Origin: Liolophura sinensis
Lineage: Eukaryota; Mollusca; Polyplacophora; Chitonida; Chitonidae
Direction of reading: 5' to 3'
Assembly (NCBI RefSeq): GCF_032854445.1
Contig: NC_088302.1
Span: 1,302,001 to 1,366,000, forward strand
DNA: 64,000 nt
The notes beneath the pieces were generated by a model. The model ran no database searches. It worked only from the letters and a program-made list of their open reading frames with translations, and was not told the DNA's origin. This document shows, in pieces, positions 1 through 19,376 of this stretch (position 1 is the first letter of the stretch; every line of letters starts with the position of its first letter). A program made the position numbers and the translations under genes.

Positions 1-141
1 CTAACCATTAAGTAAGCTGACATCATACCCTGTCTGACCAGTGAGGTTGTTTGTTCTGAAAACTTCCTAGCTGCTCCAGGTTGTGAGAAGTTTAATAACA
101 GCCTTTATCCTTATCAAAGATATTTACTGTCTGTTCTCCAG

Positions 142-5138
<4,997 letters not shown>

Positions 5139-5444
5139 GCAATTTCTGTTAAAAGATTATGTGCAGGAGCAGGAGACTCACTGTGACTGTGTGTGGGGGG
5201 AGTGGGGGAGTGATGGAGGGGCGACTAAAATGTCTAATCCAATGAGGGTTCAGAGGCCAGCCTCAGAAAAAGGGCTGTGCTCTACAAAAAGGGAAGAGGC
5301 TTCAGTACCCCTCCACTCCCCACAACCAGCTCCACCACACTCCTACCTCCACCTACCACCCTGAGCTCCACCCCACTCCCAGCTCCACCTCCCACCACCA
5401 GCTCCACCCCCCACCCCCAGCTACACGCTGCTTATGATAATAAA
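5139..5444 (+). other. MMAA 3' UTR with C-rich tract and poly(A) signal
   Basis: After the stop comes a GA/GC-mixed stretch, then a degenerate C-rich tract (ctccacc / cccactcccagctcc repeats, about 5325-5425), then AATAAA at 5439-5444. This is the first poly(A) signal after the stop and probably marks the MMAA mRNA end. Confidence 0.5.
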
Positions 5445-6055
5445 TGAAGAAGACTGGATACACCATAAAACTGGTCGCTTTAATATTACTGTAATTCATC
5501 AATCTTTTTACATGTTTGCAAAGTGTTTATTCAAGCGTATTCTGAAGGCACTATTCTGTGTTGGGTGATAAAATTATGGTTTTTGTGAAGCCCTGAAACT
5601 GGCCAATCCAACCTGTATAGTTTTGTGTCCAAAATCAAATTAAAATGGTGCCTAAATTGCACTGAAAGTTGATCTTTCGTATGCGAAACGGCTGAGGAAT
5701 TATTGGTAACAATGGCTGTTTATTACAAAGCCCCAAATTACAGCCCCTGTAGGGGTTTCCTGCAGACTGTCCACATTCTTTAACTTCACTTCACTTCCTA
5801 GCAAAAGTGCTCTGGCTGCAGTGAATATCTGTGAGGTATCTGTAACGTCAAATAAAAAAAAATCATTTCTTTAAATATTGTCACTTTAACGTCATGTACA
5901 TGTTGCCAAATATGTGTATAATAGGATGAATGAGGGGATATAGGGGCGGGGGCAGAGAGCAAGCGCATCTCATCTAAAGCTCTTTGTAAGGGCATTTTGA
6001 ATTGCATTCAAATTCAGCATCATAAATAAAATTTTATACCTAATGTCCATCATAA
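5445..6055. other. Intergenic, nothing recognised
   Basis: AT-rich single-copy-looking DNA downstream of MMAA. No exon, RNA gene or repeat could be supported. Confidence 0.6.
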
Positions 6056-6470
6056 TCTCTGTTGTCATGGTTATTGTTTTATTCCAGACAGATGCCTAAG
6101 GGTTTGACAGATCTGACAAATAAGGGGCTGCTACAGCCTTTTGTCGTGTTTTTACAACCGGTGAAGATCCTTAACAAACTTTGTCACCATAGTTATTATT
6201 TGCGAGTTCAAATCCAGTTCATGCTGACTTGGCTGGGTCCTTATGTCTAGAGATTTGTCAGTTGCATGTCAGATGACATGGTTTCTCCCCAACCACACCC
6301 CCAGCTGTGGAAATTAGTCTGGCCAATCACAAGAAAAACAACTAAATGCTCCTTAAATTTCCCTGCATTCATTATTCACAGGGCTTTGATAACAAAGCTA
6401 TCTGCAATGTTCATGGTGCCATTTGCACAAAGCAACCTTTCATTAAAAACACTTGTCTTCCAGCAGTGTG
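6056..6470 (+). mobile_element. SINE copy (second family), adjoining the 29-bp array
   Basis: Aligns by eye with 18882-19230: ggggctgctacagcc, acaaccggtgaagatcc, a B-box-like gagttcaaatccag, ctgacttggctgggtccttatg, agatttgtcagt, and gtgccatttgcaca near the end. Where the 3' tail should follow, the 29-bp array begins. Confidence 0.6.
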
Positions 6471-6496
6471 GCATGGAAATATTAGTGCTTTATACC

Positions 6497-8185
6497 AGAA
6501 ACTCCAGGAACACGCATACATAGATGTGTACACCAGGAATATACATACATAGATGTGTACGCCAGGAATACGCATACATAGATGTGTACTCCAGGAATAC
6601 GCATACATAGATGTGTACACCAGGAATACACATACATAGATGTGTACACCAGGAATACGCATACATAAATGTGTACACCAGGAATACGCATACATAGATG
6701 TGTACTCCAGGAATACCCATACATAGATGTGTACTCCAGGAATACGCATACATAGATGTGTACTCCAGGAATACGCGTACATAGATGTGTACACCAGGAA
6801 TACACATACATAGATGTGTACGCCAGGAATACACATACATAGATGTGTACTCCAGGAATATACATACATAGATGTGTACTCCAGGAATACGCATACATAG
6901 ATGTGTACACCAGGAATACGCATACATAAATGTGTACACCAGGAATACGCATACATAGATGTGTACACCAGGAATGCACATACAAAGATGTGTACGCCAG
7001 GAATACACATACATAGATGTGTACTCCAGGAATATGCGTACATAGATGTGTACACCAGGAATACACATACATAGATGTGTACTCCAGGAATACACATACA
7101 TAGATGTGTACGCCAGGAATACACATACATAGATGTGTACGCCAGGAATACACATACATAGATGTGTACGCCAGGAATACACATACATAGATGTGTACTC
7201 CAGGAATACGCGTACATAGATGTGTACACCAGGAATACACATACATAGATGTGTACGCCAGGAATACACATACATAAATGTGTACACCAGGAATACGCAT
7301 ACATAGATGTTTACACAAGGAAAACACATACATAGATGTGTACGCCAGGAAAACACATACATAAATGTTTACACCAGGAAAATGCATACATAGATGTTTA
7401 CACAAGGAAAACACATACATAGATGTGTACGCCAGGAATACACATACATAGATGTGTACACCAGGAATACGCATACATAGATGTGTACGCCAGGAAAACG
7501 CATACACAGATGTGTACGTCAGGAATACACATACATAGATGTGTACCCCAGGAATATGCGTACATAGATGTGTACACCAGGAAAACACATACATAGATGT
7601 GTACACCAGGAAAATGCATACATAGATGTGTACTCCAGGAATACGCATACATAGATGTGTACACCAGGAATACACATACATAGATGTGTACGCCAGGAAT
7701 ACACATACATAGATGTGTACTCCAGGAATACACATACATAGATGTGTACTCCAGGAATACGCGTACATAGATGTGTACGCCGGAACACATACATAGATGT
7801 GTACACCAGGAATACACATACATAAATGTGTACACAAGGAATATGCATACGTAGATGTTTACTCCAGGAATACGCATACATAGATGTGTACACCAGGAAA
7901 ACGCATACATAGATGTGTACGCCAGGAATACACATACATAGATGTGTACACCAGGAATACACATACATAGATGTGTACTCCAGGAATATGCGTACATAGA
8001 TGTGTACACCAGGAAAACACATACATAGATGTTTACACCAGGAAAATGTATACATAGATGTTTACACCAGGAAAAAACATACATAGATGTGTACGCCAGG
8101 AATACACATACATAGATGTGTACACCAGGAATACGCATACAGAAATGTGTACACCAGGAATACGCATGCACAGACGTGTACACTC
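6497..8185 (+). repeat. 29-bp minisatellite, about 58 copies
   Basis: Unit ggaatacgcatacatagatg + tgtacacca; copies vary mainly at the bases after ggaata and in ac/gc/tc before cca. The unit lacks stops in any reverse-strand frame, so 29-bp steps cycle through frames and give reverse open stretches of up to 451 codons (CIPGVHIYVCVFL-type). These are not genes: there is no start context, no exon signals and no domain. Confidence 0.95.
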
Positions 8186-8719
8186 TGTTTTAAACTATAA
8201 AATGGCAATGTCCTCCATAATAGCCACACACTCTGCTTTCCTCCACGAATAAACAACGAAACAAACTGAATTTTGGTAGTAAATCATTTTATTATTTGGT
8301 AACGTTAGATCACACATCAAGTGACATTGTCACATCTTTTGTTGTTGTAAGTCTTTGTTTTCTTTGTAATCTTATAATGTTCTTTACAACAATAAAACAC
8401 GGATGCTAAAGCCAGGCAAAGATCGACTTGAAATCCTCAGTAACTGGGTACAACTCGACTACGTCACAGTTATGCCCAAAATTTGAGAATAACGTGCAAT
8501 CCAGGGCATGTAGCGATGTCTGACCATAATGTTAATGAGCAAGATAGCAAAGGTTTTACTTCAGTGGGTTAATTTTCTTACAGGTGGATGGTGTCACAAT
8601 GGGAACCTTGTCTTTCCTCCTTTGTCTCTCATTCTAATATATAGGACGCACGGTCTTTATACCGATATATATGATGGATATCACTTACTCACCAGCAGGT
8701 TACTGCCAGACACACATGA
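8186..8719. other. Spacer between two arrays
   Basis: About 530 bases of AT-rich DNA. An acceptor-like ttaattttcttacag at about 8582 precedes a 17-codon open stretch, but no family or donor supports an exon. Confidence 0.5.
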
Positions 8720-11700
8720 GTGTGTGTTTTGTTCACAGGAATAATGATGCCATCAGTGGTGGCTGCACTGTTAAATTAGTATATCATTAATGTTGAGTGT
8801 CTATTTTGTTCACAGGGATGATGATGCCATCAGTGGTGGCCGCACTGATACATTAGTATATCATTAATCATGAGTGTCTATTTTGTTCACAGGGATGATG
8901 ATGCCATCAGTGGTGGCCGCACTGTTAAATTAGTATATCATTAATCAGGAGTGTGTATCTTGTTCACAGGAATGATGATGCCATCAGTGGTGGCTGCACT
9001 GTTACATTAGTATATCATTAATCATGAGTGTGTATTTTGTTCACAGGGATGATGATGCCATCAGTGGTGCCCGCACTGATACATTAGTATATCATTAATG
9101 TTGAGTGTCTATTTTGTTCACAGGGATGATGATGCCATCAGTGGTGGCCGCACTGTTACATTAGTATATCATTAATCATGAGTGTGTATTTTGTTCACAG
9201 GGATAATGATGCCATCAGTGGTGGCCGCACTGATACATTAGTATATCATTAATCATGCGTGTCTGTTTTGTTCACAGGGATGATGATGCCATCAGTGGTG
9301 GCCGCACTGTTACATTAGTATATTATTAATCATGAGTGTGTATTTTGTTCACAGGGATAATGATGCCATCAGTGGTGGCTGCACTGTTACGTTAGTATAT
9401 CATCAATCATGAGTGTGTATTTTGTTCACAGGAATAATGATGCCATCAGTAGTGGCCGCACTGTTACATTAGTATATTATTAATCATGAGTGTGTATTTT
9501 GTAAAAACAGGGATAATGATGCCATCAGTGGTGGTCGCGCTGATACATTAGTATACCATTAATCATTAGCGTGTGTTTTGTTCACAGGGATGATGATGCC
9601 ATCATTGGTGGCGCACTGTTACATTAGTATGTCATTAATTATGAGTGTGTGTTTTGTTCATAGGGAATAATGATGCCATCATTGGTGGCTCCACTGTTAA
9701 ATTAATATATCATGAATCATGAGTGTGTGTTTTGTTCACAGGGATGATGATGCCATCAGTGGTGGCGCACTGTTACATTAGTATGTCATTAATCATGAGT
9801 GTGTGTTTTGTTCACACGGATGATGATGCCATCATTGGTGGCTGTACTGTTACATTAGTACATCATTAATCATGAGTGTGTGTTTTGTTCACAGGAATAA
9901 TGATGCCATTAGTGGTGGCGCACTGTTACATTAGTATGTAATTAATTATGAGTCTGTGTTTTGTTCACAGGGATAATGATGCCATCAGTGGTGGCCACAC
10001 TGTAACATTAGCATGTCATTAATCATGAGTGTGTGTTTTGTTCACAGGGATGATGATGCCATCAGTGGTGGCCGCACTGTTACATTAGTATATCATTAAT
10101 CATGAGTGTGTGTTTTGTTCACAGGGATGATGATGCCATCAGTGGTGGCTGTACTGTTACGTTAGTATATCATTAATCATGAGTGTGTATTTTGTTCACA
10201 GGGATGATGATGCCATCAGTGGTGGCCGCGCTGTTACGTTAGTATATTATTAATCATGAGTGTGTATTTTGTTCACAGGGATGGTGATGCCATCAGTGGT
10301 GGCGCACTGTTACGTTAGTATATTATTAATCATAAGTGTCTATTTTGTTCACAGGAATAATGATGCCATCAGTGGTGGCCGCACTGTTACATTAGTATAC
10401 CATTAATCATGAGTGTCTGTTTTGTTCACAGGGATTATGATGCCATCAGAGGTGGCCGCACTGTTACATTAGTATATTATTAATCATGAGTGTGTATTTT
10501 GTTCACAGGGATAATGATGCCATCAGTGGTGGTCGCGCTGATACATTAGTATACCATTAATCATGACCGTGTGTTTTGTTCACAGGGATGATGATGCCAT
10601 CATTGGTGGCACACTGTTACATTAGTATGTCATTAATTATGAGTGTGTGTTTTGTTCATAGGGAATAATGATGCCATCATTGGTGGCTCCACTGTTAAAT
10701 AAATATATAATTAATCATGAGTGTGTGTTTTGTTCACAGGGATAATGATGCCATCAGTGGTGGCGCAATGTTACATTAGTATGTCATTAATTATGAGTGT
10801 GTGTTTTGTTCACAGGGATAATAATGCCATCATTGGTGGCTGTACTGTTACATTAGTATATCATTAATCATGAGTGTGTGTTTTGTTCACAGGAATAATG
10901 ATGCCATCAGTGGTGGCGCACTGTTACATTAGTATGTCATTAATTATGAGTGTGTATTTTGTTCACAGGGATAATGATGCCATCAGTGGTGGCTGTACTG
11001 TTACATTAGTGTACCATTAATCATGGGTCTGTGTTTTGTTCACAGGAATAATGATGCCATCATTGGTGGCCGCACTGTTAAATTAGTATATCATTAATCA
11101 TGAGTGTGTGTTTTGTTCACAGGAATAATGATGCCATCAGTGGTGGCGCACTGTTACATTAATATGTCATTAATTATGAGTGTGTGTTTTGTTCACAGAG
11201 ATAATGATGCCATCAGTGGTGGCTGTACTGTTACATTAGTATATCATTAATCATGAGTGTGTGTTTTGTTCACAGGGATAATGATGCCATCAGTGGTGGC
11301 TGTACTGTTACATTAGTATATCATTAATCATGAGTGTGTGTTTTGTTCACAGGAATAATGATGCCATCAGTCGTGGCGCACTGTTACATTAGTATGTCAT
11401 TAATTATGAGTGTGTGTTTTGTTCACAGGGATGATGATGCCATCAGTGGTGGCTGTACTGTTACATTAGTGTACCATTAATCATGGGTCTGTGTTTTGTT
11501 CACAGGAATAATGATGCCATCAGAGGTGGACGCACTGTAAAATTAGTATATCATTAATCATGAGTGTGTGTTTTGTTCACAGGAATAATGATGCCATCAG
11601 TGGTGGCGCACTGTTACATTAGTATGTCATTAATTATGAGTGTGTGTTTTGTTCATAGAAATAATGATGCCATCAGTGGTGGCTGTACTGTTACATTAGT

Positions 11701-14700
11701 ATATCATTAATCATGAGTGTGTATTTTGTTCACAGGGATGGTGATGCCATTAGTGGTGGCCGCATTGTTACATTAGTATATCATTAATCATGAGTGTGTA
11801 TTTTGTTCACAGGGATAATGATGCCATCAGTGGCGGCCTCACTGTTACATTAGTGTACCATTAATCATGAGTGTGTATTTTGTTCACAGGGATGATGATG
11901 CCATTAGTGGTGGCCACATTGTTACATTAGTGTATAATTAATCATGAGTGTGTATTTTGTTCACAGGGATAATGATGCCATCAGTGGTGGCCGCATTGTT
12001 ACATTAGTGTACCATTCATCATGAGTGTGTATTTTGTTCACAGGGATAATGATGCCATCAGTGGTGGCCGCACTGTTACATTAGTATGTCATTAATCACG
12101 AGTGTGTATTTTGTTCACAGGGATGATGATGCCATCATTGGCGGCCGCACTGTTACATTAGTGTACCATTAATCATGAGTGTGTATATTGTTCACAGGGA
12201 TGGTGATGCCATTAGTGATGGCCGCATTGTTATATTAGTATATCATTAATGTTGAGTGTCTATTTTGTTTACAGGGATGATGATGCCATTAGTGGTGGCA
12301 CACAATTACATTAGTATATTTTTAATCATAAGTGTGTGTTTTGTTCGAAGGATAATCATGCCATTAGTGGTGGCCGCATTGTTACATTAGTGTACCATTA
12401 ATCAGAGTGTCTATTTTATTCACAGGGATAATGATGCCATCAGTGGTGGCCGCACTGTTACATTAGTATATCATTAATCATGAGTGTGTAGTGTGTATTT
12501 TGTTTACAGGGTAGATGGTGCCATCAGTGGTGGCACACAGTTACATTAGTATATTTTTAATCATGAGTGTGTATTTTGTTCGAAGGATAATGATGCCATT
12601 AGTGGTGGCCGCATTGTTACATTAGTGTACCATTAATCAGAGTGTCTATTTTGTTCACAGGGATAATGATGCCATCAGTGGTGGCCGCACTGTTACATTA
12701 GTATATCATTAATCATGAGTGTCTATTTTGTTCACAGGGATAATAATGCCATCAGTGGTGGCCGCTCTGTTACATTAGTATGTCATTAATTATGAGTGTG
12801 TATTTTGTTCACAGGGATAATGATGCCATCAGTGGTGGCCGCACTGTTACATTAGTATATTATTAATCATGAGTGTGTATTTTGTTAACAGGGATGATGA
12901 TGCCATTAGTGGTGGCACACAGTTACATTAGTATATTTTTAATCATGAGTGTGCATTTTGTTCGAAGGATAATGATGCCATTAGTGGTGGCCGCATTGTT
13001 ACATTAGTGTACCATTCATCAGAGTGTTTATTTTATTCACAGGGATAATGATGCCATCAGTGGTGGCCGCACTGTTACATTAGTATATCATCAATCATGA
13101 GTGTGTAGTGTGTATTTTGTTTACAGGGATGATGATGCCATCAGTGGTGGCACACAGTTACATTAGTATATTTTTAATCATGAGTGTGTATTTTGTTCGA
13201 AGGATAATGATGCCATTAGTGGTGGCCGCATTGTTACATTAGTGTACCATTAATCAGAGTGTCTATTTTGTTCACAGGGATGATGATGCCATCAGTGGTG
13301 GCCGTACTTTTACATTAGTTTATCATTCATCATGAGTGTGTATTTTGTTCAAAGGGATAATGATGCCATCAGTGGTGGCCGCACTGATACATTAGTATAT
13401 CATTAATCATGAGTGTGTATTTTGTTCACAGGGATGATGATGCCATCAGTGGCGGCCGCACTGTTACATTAGTGTACCATTAATCATGAGTGTGTATATT
13501 GTTCACAGGGATGATGATGCCGTTAGTGGTGGTCGCATTGTTACATTAGTATATCATTAATCATGAGTGTGTATTTTGTTCATAGGGATAATGATGCCAT
13601 CAGTGGTGGCCGCACTGTTATAGTAGTATATTATTAATCATGAGTGTGTATTTTGTTCACAGTGATGATGATGCCATCAGCGCTGTCCGCACTGTTACAT
13701 TAGTATATCATTAATCATGAGTGTGTATTTTGTTCACAGGGATGGTGATGCCATCAGTGGTGGCCGCACTGTTACATTAGTATATCATTAATCATGAGTG
13801 TGTATTTTGTTTACAGGGATAATGATGCCATTAGTGGTGGCCGCATTGTTACATTAGTATATCATTAATCATGAGTGTGTATTTTGTTCACAGGGATAAT
13901 GATGCCATCAGTGGCGGCCGCACTGTTACATTAGTGTACCATTAATCATGAGTGTGTATTTTGTTCAAAGGGATAATGATGCCATTAGTGGTGGCCACAT
14001 TGTTACATTAGTGTATAATTAATCATGAGTGTGTATTTTGTTCACAGGGATAATGATGCCATCAGTGGTGGCCGCATTGTTACATTAGTGTACCATTAAT
14101 CATGAGTGTGTATTTTGTTCACAGGGATGATGATGCCATCATTGGTGGCTGCACTGTTACATTAGTATATCAATAATCATGAGTGTGTATATTGTTCACA
14201 GGGATGATGATGCCATCAGTGGTGGCCGCATTGTTACATTAGTGAACCATTAATCATGAGTGTGTATATTGTTCACAGGGATGATGATGCCATTAGTGGT
14301 GGCCGCATTGTTACATAAGTATATCATTAATCATGAGTGTGTATTTTGTTCACAGGGATGATGATGCCATCAGTGGTGGCCGCACTGTTACATTAGTGAA
14401 CCATTAATCATTAGTGTGTACTTTGTTCACAGGGATGATGATGCCATTAGTGGTGGCCGCATTGTTACATTAGTATATCATTAATCATGAGTGTGTATTT
14501 TGTTCATAGGGATGATAATGCCATCAGTGGTGGCCGCACTGTTACATTAGTATATCATTAATCATGAGTGTCTATTTTGTTCACAGGAATGATGATGCCA
14601 TCAGTGGTGGCCGCACTGATACATTAGTATACCATTAGTCATGAGTGTCTATTTTGTTCACAGGGATGATGATGCCATCAGTGGTGGCCGCACTGTTATA

Positions 14701-17700
14701 GTAGTATATTATTAATCATGAGTGTGTATTTTGTTCACAGGGATGATGATGCCATCAGCGCTGTCCGCACTGTTACATTAGTATATCATTAATCATGAGT
14801 GTGTAATTTGTTCACAGGGATGGTGATGCCATCAGTGGTGGCCGCACTGTTACATTAGTATATCATTAATCATGAGTGTGTATTTTGTTCACAGAAATAA
14901 TGATGCCATCAGTGGTGGCGCACTGTTAAAGTAGTATATCAATAATCCTGAGTGTCTATTTTGTTCACAGGAATGATGATGCCATCAGTGGTGGCGCACT
15001 GTTACATTAGTATATCATCAATCATGAGTGTGTATTTTGTTCAAAGGGATGATGATGCCATCAGTGGTGGCCGCATTGTTACATTAGTATATCATTAATC
15101 ATGAGTGTGTATTTTGTTCACAGGAATAATAATGCCATCAGTGGTGGCCGCACTGTTACATTAGTATATTATTAATCATGAGTGTCTATTTTGTTCACAG
15201 GGATAATGATGCCATCAGTGGTGGCTGCACTGTTACGTTAGTATATCATTAATGTTGAGTGTCTATTTTGTTCACAGGAATAATAATGCCATCAGTGGTG
15301 GCCGCACTGTTACGTTAGTATATAATTAATCATAAGTGTTTATTTTGTTCACAGGGATGGTGATGCCATCAGTGGTGGCCGCATTGTTACATTAATATAT
15401 CATTAATCATGAGTGTGTATTTTGTTCACAGGGATGATGATGCCATCATTGGTGGCTGTGCTGTTACATTAGTATATCATCAATCACGAGTGTGTATTTT
15501 GTTCACAGGGATGATGATGCCATCAGTGGTGGCCGCACTGTTAAATTAGTATATCATTAATCATGAGTGTGTATTTTGTTCACAGAATTGATGATGCCAG
15601 TAGTGGTGGCCACACTGTTACATTAGTATATCATCAATCACGACTGTGTGTTTTGTTCACAGGGATGGTGATGCCATCAGTGGTGGCCGCACTGTTACGT
15701 TAGTATATCATCAATCATGAGTGTGTATTTTGTTTACAGGAATGATGATGCCATCATTGGTGGCTGCACTGTTACATTAGTATATCAATAATCATGAGTG
15801 TGCATTTTATTCACAGGGATAATGATGCCATCAATGGTGGCCGCACTGATACATTAGTATATCATTCATCATGAGTGTGTATTTTGTTCACAGGGATGAT
15901 GATGCCATTAGTGGTGGCCGCACTGTTACATTAGTGTACCATTTATCATGAGTGTGTATTTTCTTCACAGAATTGATGATGCCAGTAGTGGTGGCCACAC
16001 TGTTACATTAGTATATCATCAATCACGAGTGTGTATTTTGTTCACAGGGATGATGATGCCATCATTGGTGGCCGCGCTGTTACATTAGTATATCATCAAT
16101 CATGAGTGTGTATTTTGTTCACAGAATTGATGATGCCAGTAGTGGTGGCCACACTGTTACATTGGTATATCATCAATCACGAGTGTGTATTTTGTTCACA
16201 GGGATGATGATGCCAGTAGTGGTGGCCGCACTGTTACATTAGTATATTATTAATTATGAGTGTTTATTTTTATTTCATAGGGATGATGATGCCATCAGTG
16301 GTGGCCGCACTGTTACATTAGTGTACCATTAATCATGAGTGTGTATTTTGTTCACAGAATTGAGGATGCCAGTAGTGGGTGCTGCACTGTTACGTTAGTA
16401 TATCATTAATCATGAGTGTGTATTTTGTTCACAGAATTGATGATGCCATTAGTGGTGGCCGCACTGTTACATTAGTATATCATTAATCATGAGTGTGTAT
16501 TTTGTTCACAGAATTGATGATGCCAGTAGTGGTGGCCGCACTGTTACATTAGTATATCATCAATCACGCGTGTGTATTTTGCTCACATTGATGATGATGC
16601 CATCAGTAATGGCCGCGCTGTTACATTAGTATATCATTAATCATGAGTGTGTCTTTTGTTCACAGGGATGATGATGCCATCAGTGGTGGCCGCATTGTTA
16701 CATTAGTATATAATTAATCATGAGTGTTTATTTTTATTTTACAGGGATGATGATGCCATCAGTGGTGGCTGCACTGTTACGTTAGTATATCATCAATCAT
16801 GAGTGTGTATTTTGTTCACAGGGATGATGATGCCATCAGTGGTGGCTGCACTGTTACGTTAGTATATCATTAATCATGAGTGTGTATCTTGTTTACAGGA
16901 ATGATGATGCCATGAGTAGTGGTCGCACTGTTACATTAGTATATCATCAATCACGAGTGTGTATTTTGTTCACAGGAATAATGATGCCATCAGTGGTGGC
17001 CGCACTGTTACGTTAGTATATCATTAGTCATGAGTGTCTATTTTGTTCACAGGGATGATGATGCCGTTAGTGGTGGCCGCATTGTTACATTAGTATATCA
17101 TCAATTATGAGTGTGTATTTTGTTCACAGGGATGGTGATGCCATTAGTGGTGGCCGCACTGTTACATTAGTATATCATTAATCATGAGTGTGTATCTTGT
17201 TTACAGGGATGATGATGCCATCAGTGGTGGCCGCGCTGTTACATTAGTATATCATCAATTATGAGTGTGTGTTTTGTTCACAGGGATGGTGATGCCATCA
17301 GTGGTGGCCGCACTGTTACATTAGTATATCATTAATGTTGAGTGTCTATTTTATTCACAGGAATAATGATGCCAGTAGTGGTGGCCGCACTGTTACATTA
17401 GTATATTATTAATCATGAGTGTGTATCTTGTTTACAGGAATGATGATGCCATTAGTTGTGGCCGCACTGTTACATTAGTATATCATCAATTATGAGTGTG
17501 TATTTTGTTCACAGGGATGGTGATGCCATCAGTGGTGGCCGCACTGTTACATTAGTATACCATTAATCATGAGTGTGTATCTTGTTTACAGGAATGATGA
17601 TGCCATTAGTTGTGGCCGCACTGTTACATTAGTATATCATCAATCACGAGTGTGTATTTTTTTTACAGGAATAATGATGCCATCAGTGGTGGCCGCACTG

Positions 17701-18690
17701 TTACATTAGTATACCATTAATCATGAGTGTCTATTTTGTTCACAGGGATGATGATGCCGTTAGTGGTGGCTGTAGTGTTACATTAGTATATCATCAATCA
17801 TGAGTGTATTTTGTTCACAGGGATGATGATGCCGTTAGTGGTGGCCGCACTGTTACATTAGTATACCATTAATCATGAGTGTCTATTTTGTTCACAGGGA
17901 TGATGATGCCGTTAGTGGTGGCTGTAGTGTTGCATTAGTATATCATCAATCATGAGTGTATTTTGTTCACAGGGATGATGATGCCATCAGTGGTGGCCGC
18001 ACTGTTACATTAGTATATCATTAATCAGGAGTGTCTGTTTTGTTCACAGGGATGATGATGCCATCAGTGGTGGCTGTACTGTTACATTAGTATACCATTA
18101 ATCATGAGTGTGTATTTTCTTCACAGGGATGATGATGCCATTAGTGGTGGCTGTACTGTTACATTAGTATATCATTAATCATGCGTGTCTATTTTGTTCA
18201 CAGGGATAATGATGCCATCATTGGTGGCGCACTGTTACATTAGTATGTCATTAATTATGAGTGTGTGTTTTGTTCACAGGGATAATGATGCCATCAGTGG
18301 TGGCCACACTGTTACATTAGTATATCATTAATCATGCGTGTCTGTTTTGTTCACAGGGATGATGATGCCATCAGTGGTGGCGCACTGTTACATTAGTATG
18401 CCATTAATCATGAGTGTGTATTTTGTTCACAGGGATGATGATGCCATCAGTGGTGGCCGCACTGTTACATTAGTATATCATTAATCATGAGTGTGTATTT
18501 TGTTCACAGGAATGATGATGCAATCAGTGGTGGCCGCACTGTAGTATTAGTATATCTGTAATCATGAGTGTGTATTTTGTTCACAAGAACGATGATGCCA
18601 TGTGGTGGCTGCACTGTTACATTAGTGTATCATTAATCAGGAGTGTGTGTTTTGTATCACAGGGATGATGATGTAATCAGTGGTGGCACA
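8720..18690 (+). repeat. 77-bp minisatellite, about 10 kb, about 129 copies
   Basis: Unit: gtgtgtattttgttcacag, then ggatgatgatgccatcagtg, then gtggccgcactgttacatta, then gtatatcattaatcatga. Copies differ by point changes, and blocks of related variants (for example the cacacagttacattagtata ttttt type near 12.3-13.2 kb) suggest higher-order duplication. Almost every unit carries a strong 3' splice acceptor on the plus strand (ttttgttcacag|g) followed by a short phase-consistent open piece DDDAISGG. Every plus frame has a stop in the unit, so the array itself is not coding. Confidence 0.96.
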
Positions 18691-18750
18691 CTGTTGGCAT
18701 TCTTTCTGATCAGCTCTGATTACATAAATAACAGACTGAAAGACAAGTAA
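18663..18750 (+). CDS. Possible terminal exon of an unidentified plus-strand gene
   Basis: The last repeat of the 77-bp array grades into unique sequence here. The acceptor tgttttgtatcacag precedes base 18663. Reading with two bases completing a codon gives DDDVISGGTLLAFFLISSD then YINNRLKDK and TAA: an acidic start, a hydrophobic run (LLAFFLI) and a basic end, like a C-terminal membrane-anchored tail. Repeat copies encode DDDAISGGRTV in the same phase, which would make this exon the founder of the array. No upstream exon, family match or poly(A) signal was found, so this could be chance. Confidence 0.28.
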
Positions 18751-18881
18751 TTCATGTTTATTGTATGAAAAATATTTGTCATTACCAAACTCTCTCAATA
18801 ATAGGTCTCCAAAAGAATTCTTGTATTTCAGCAGTAAAATTTTAAATCTGTTATCCATCATGTTGTGATTCTCAGATCCCT

Positions 18882-19376
18882 ATTGTCACGGTTACGGTTT
18901 TATTAACAGTTTTACAGGTGTCACAGTTAAGGAGCTGCTATAAGCTATAATATTGTCACATTTCACAACCAGTGAGCATTCTCAACTAACCTGGTTATCA
19001 AAGTTGTCGTAAAGAGCCTTCTAGCTGCCTCTGTCTCTGTAGAGGCAACGGGCATTTCACCTGTGAAGTCACATGTTCAAATGCCACTACTGCTGACTTG
19101 GCTTGGATCTTATGCCTTGAGGTTTGTCAGTAGCCTTGCAAGATGAGTCGACCTACATCACTTGCAGTGCCATTTACACAGTCTTGAGTCTTGAAAACCA
19201 CTTTCTTCCACCAATATGAGGTACATTTGCTTATGTCATCAGTAAGAAACTTCATCAAGGCTTTCCAAACAGATGGTGTGTTACCAACCCGTGTAACCCA
19301 GGTACACCGTATTCCTCCACTTGTATGACTGTTTCTGTTTACCGGAACAGGACAAATTCTTGAGTGTGGTATTAAA
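18882..19376 (+). mobile_element. SINE, near full length (second family)
   Basis: Head cctattgtcacggttacgg, then aaggagctgctataagc, cacaaccagtgagcattctc, a B-box-like catgttcaaatgcc, ctgacttggcttggatctta, gaggtttgtcagtag, gtgccatttacaca, cactttcttccaccaatatg, and tail attcttgagtgtggtattaaa. It is the longest copy of this family in the window. Confidence 0.65.

Noticed and set aside
6411-8183. Several long reverse-strand open frames (up to 451 codons, CIPGVHIYVCVFL repeats) suggesting a repetitive protein gene
   Set aside because: The 29-bp unit is stop-free in all three frames, so the frames overlap and cycle. There is no splice or start evidence and no domain; a tandem-repeat by-product.
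8582-8640. Exon after acceptor-like ttaattttcttacag (VDGVTMGTLSFLLCLSF, stop)
   Set aside because: Only 17 codons, no family match, no link to the candidate exon at 18663; not enough to call.
8720-18690. CRISPR-like regular array
   Set aside because: The repeats are head-to-tail with no unique spacers, and the host is an animal; it is a minisatellite.
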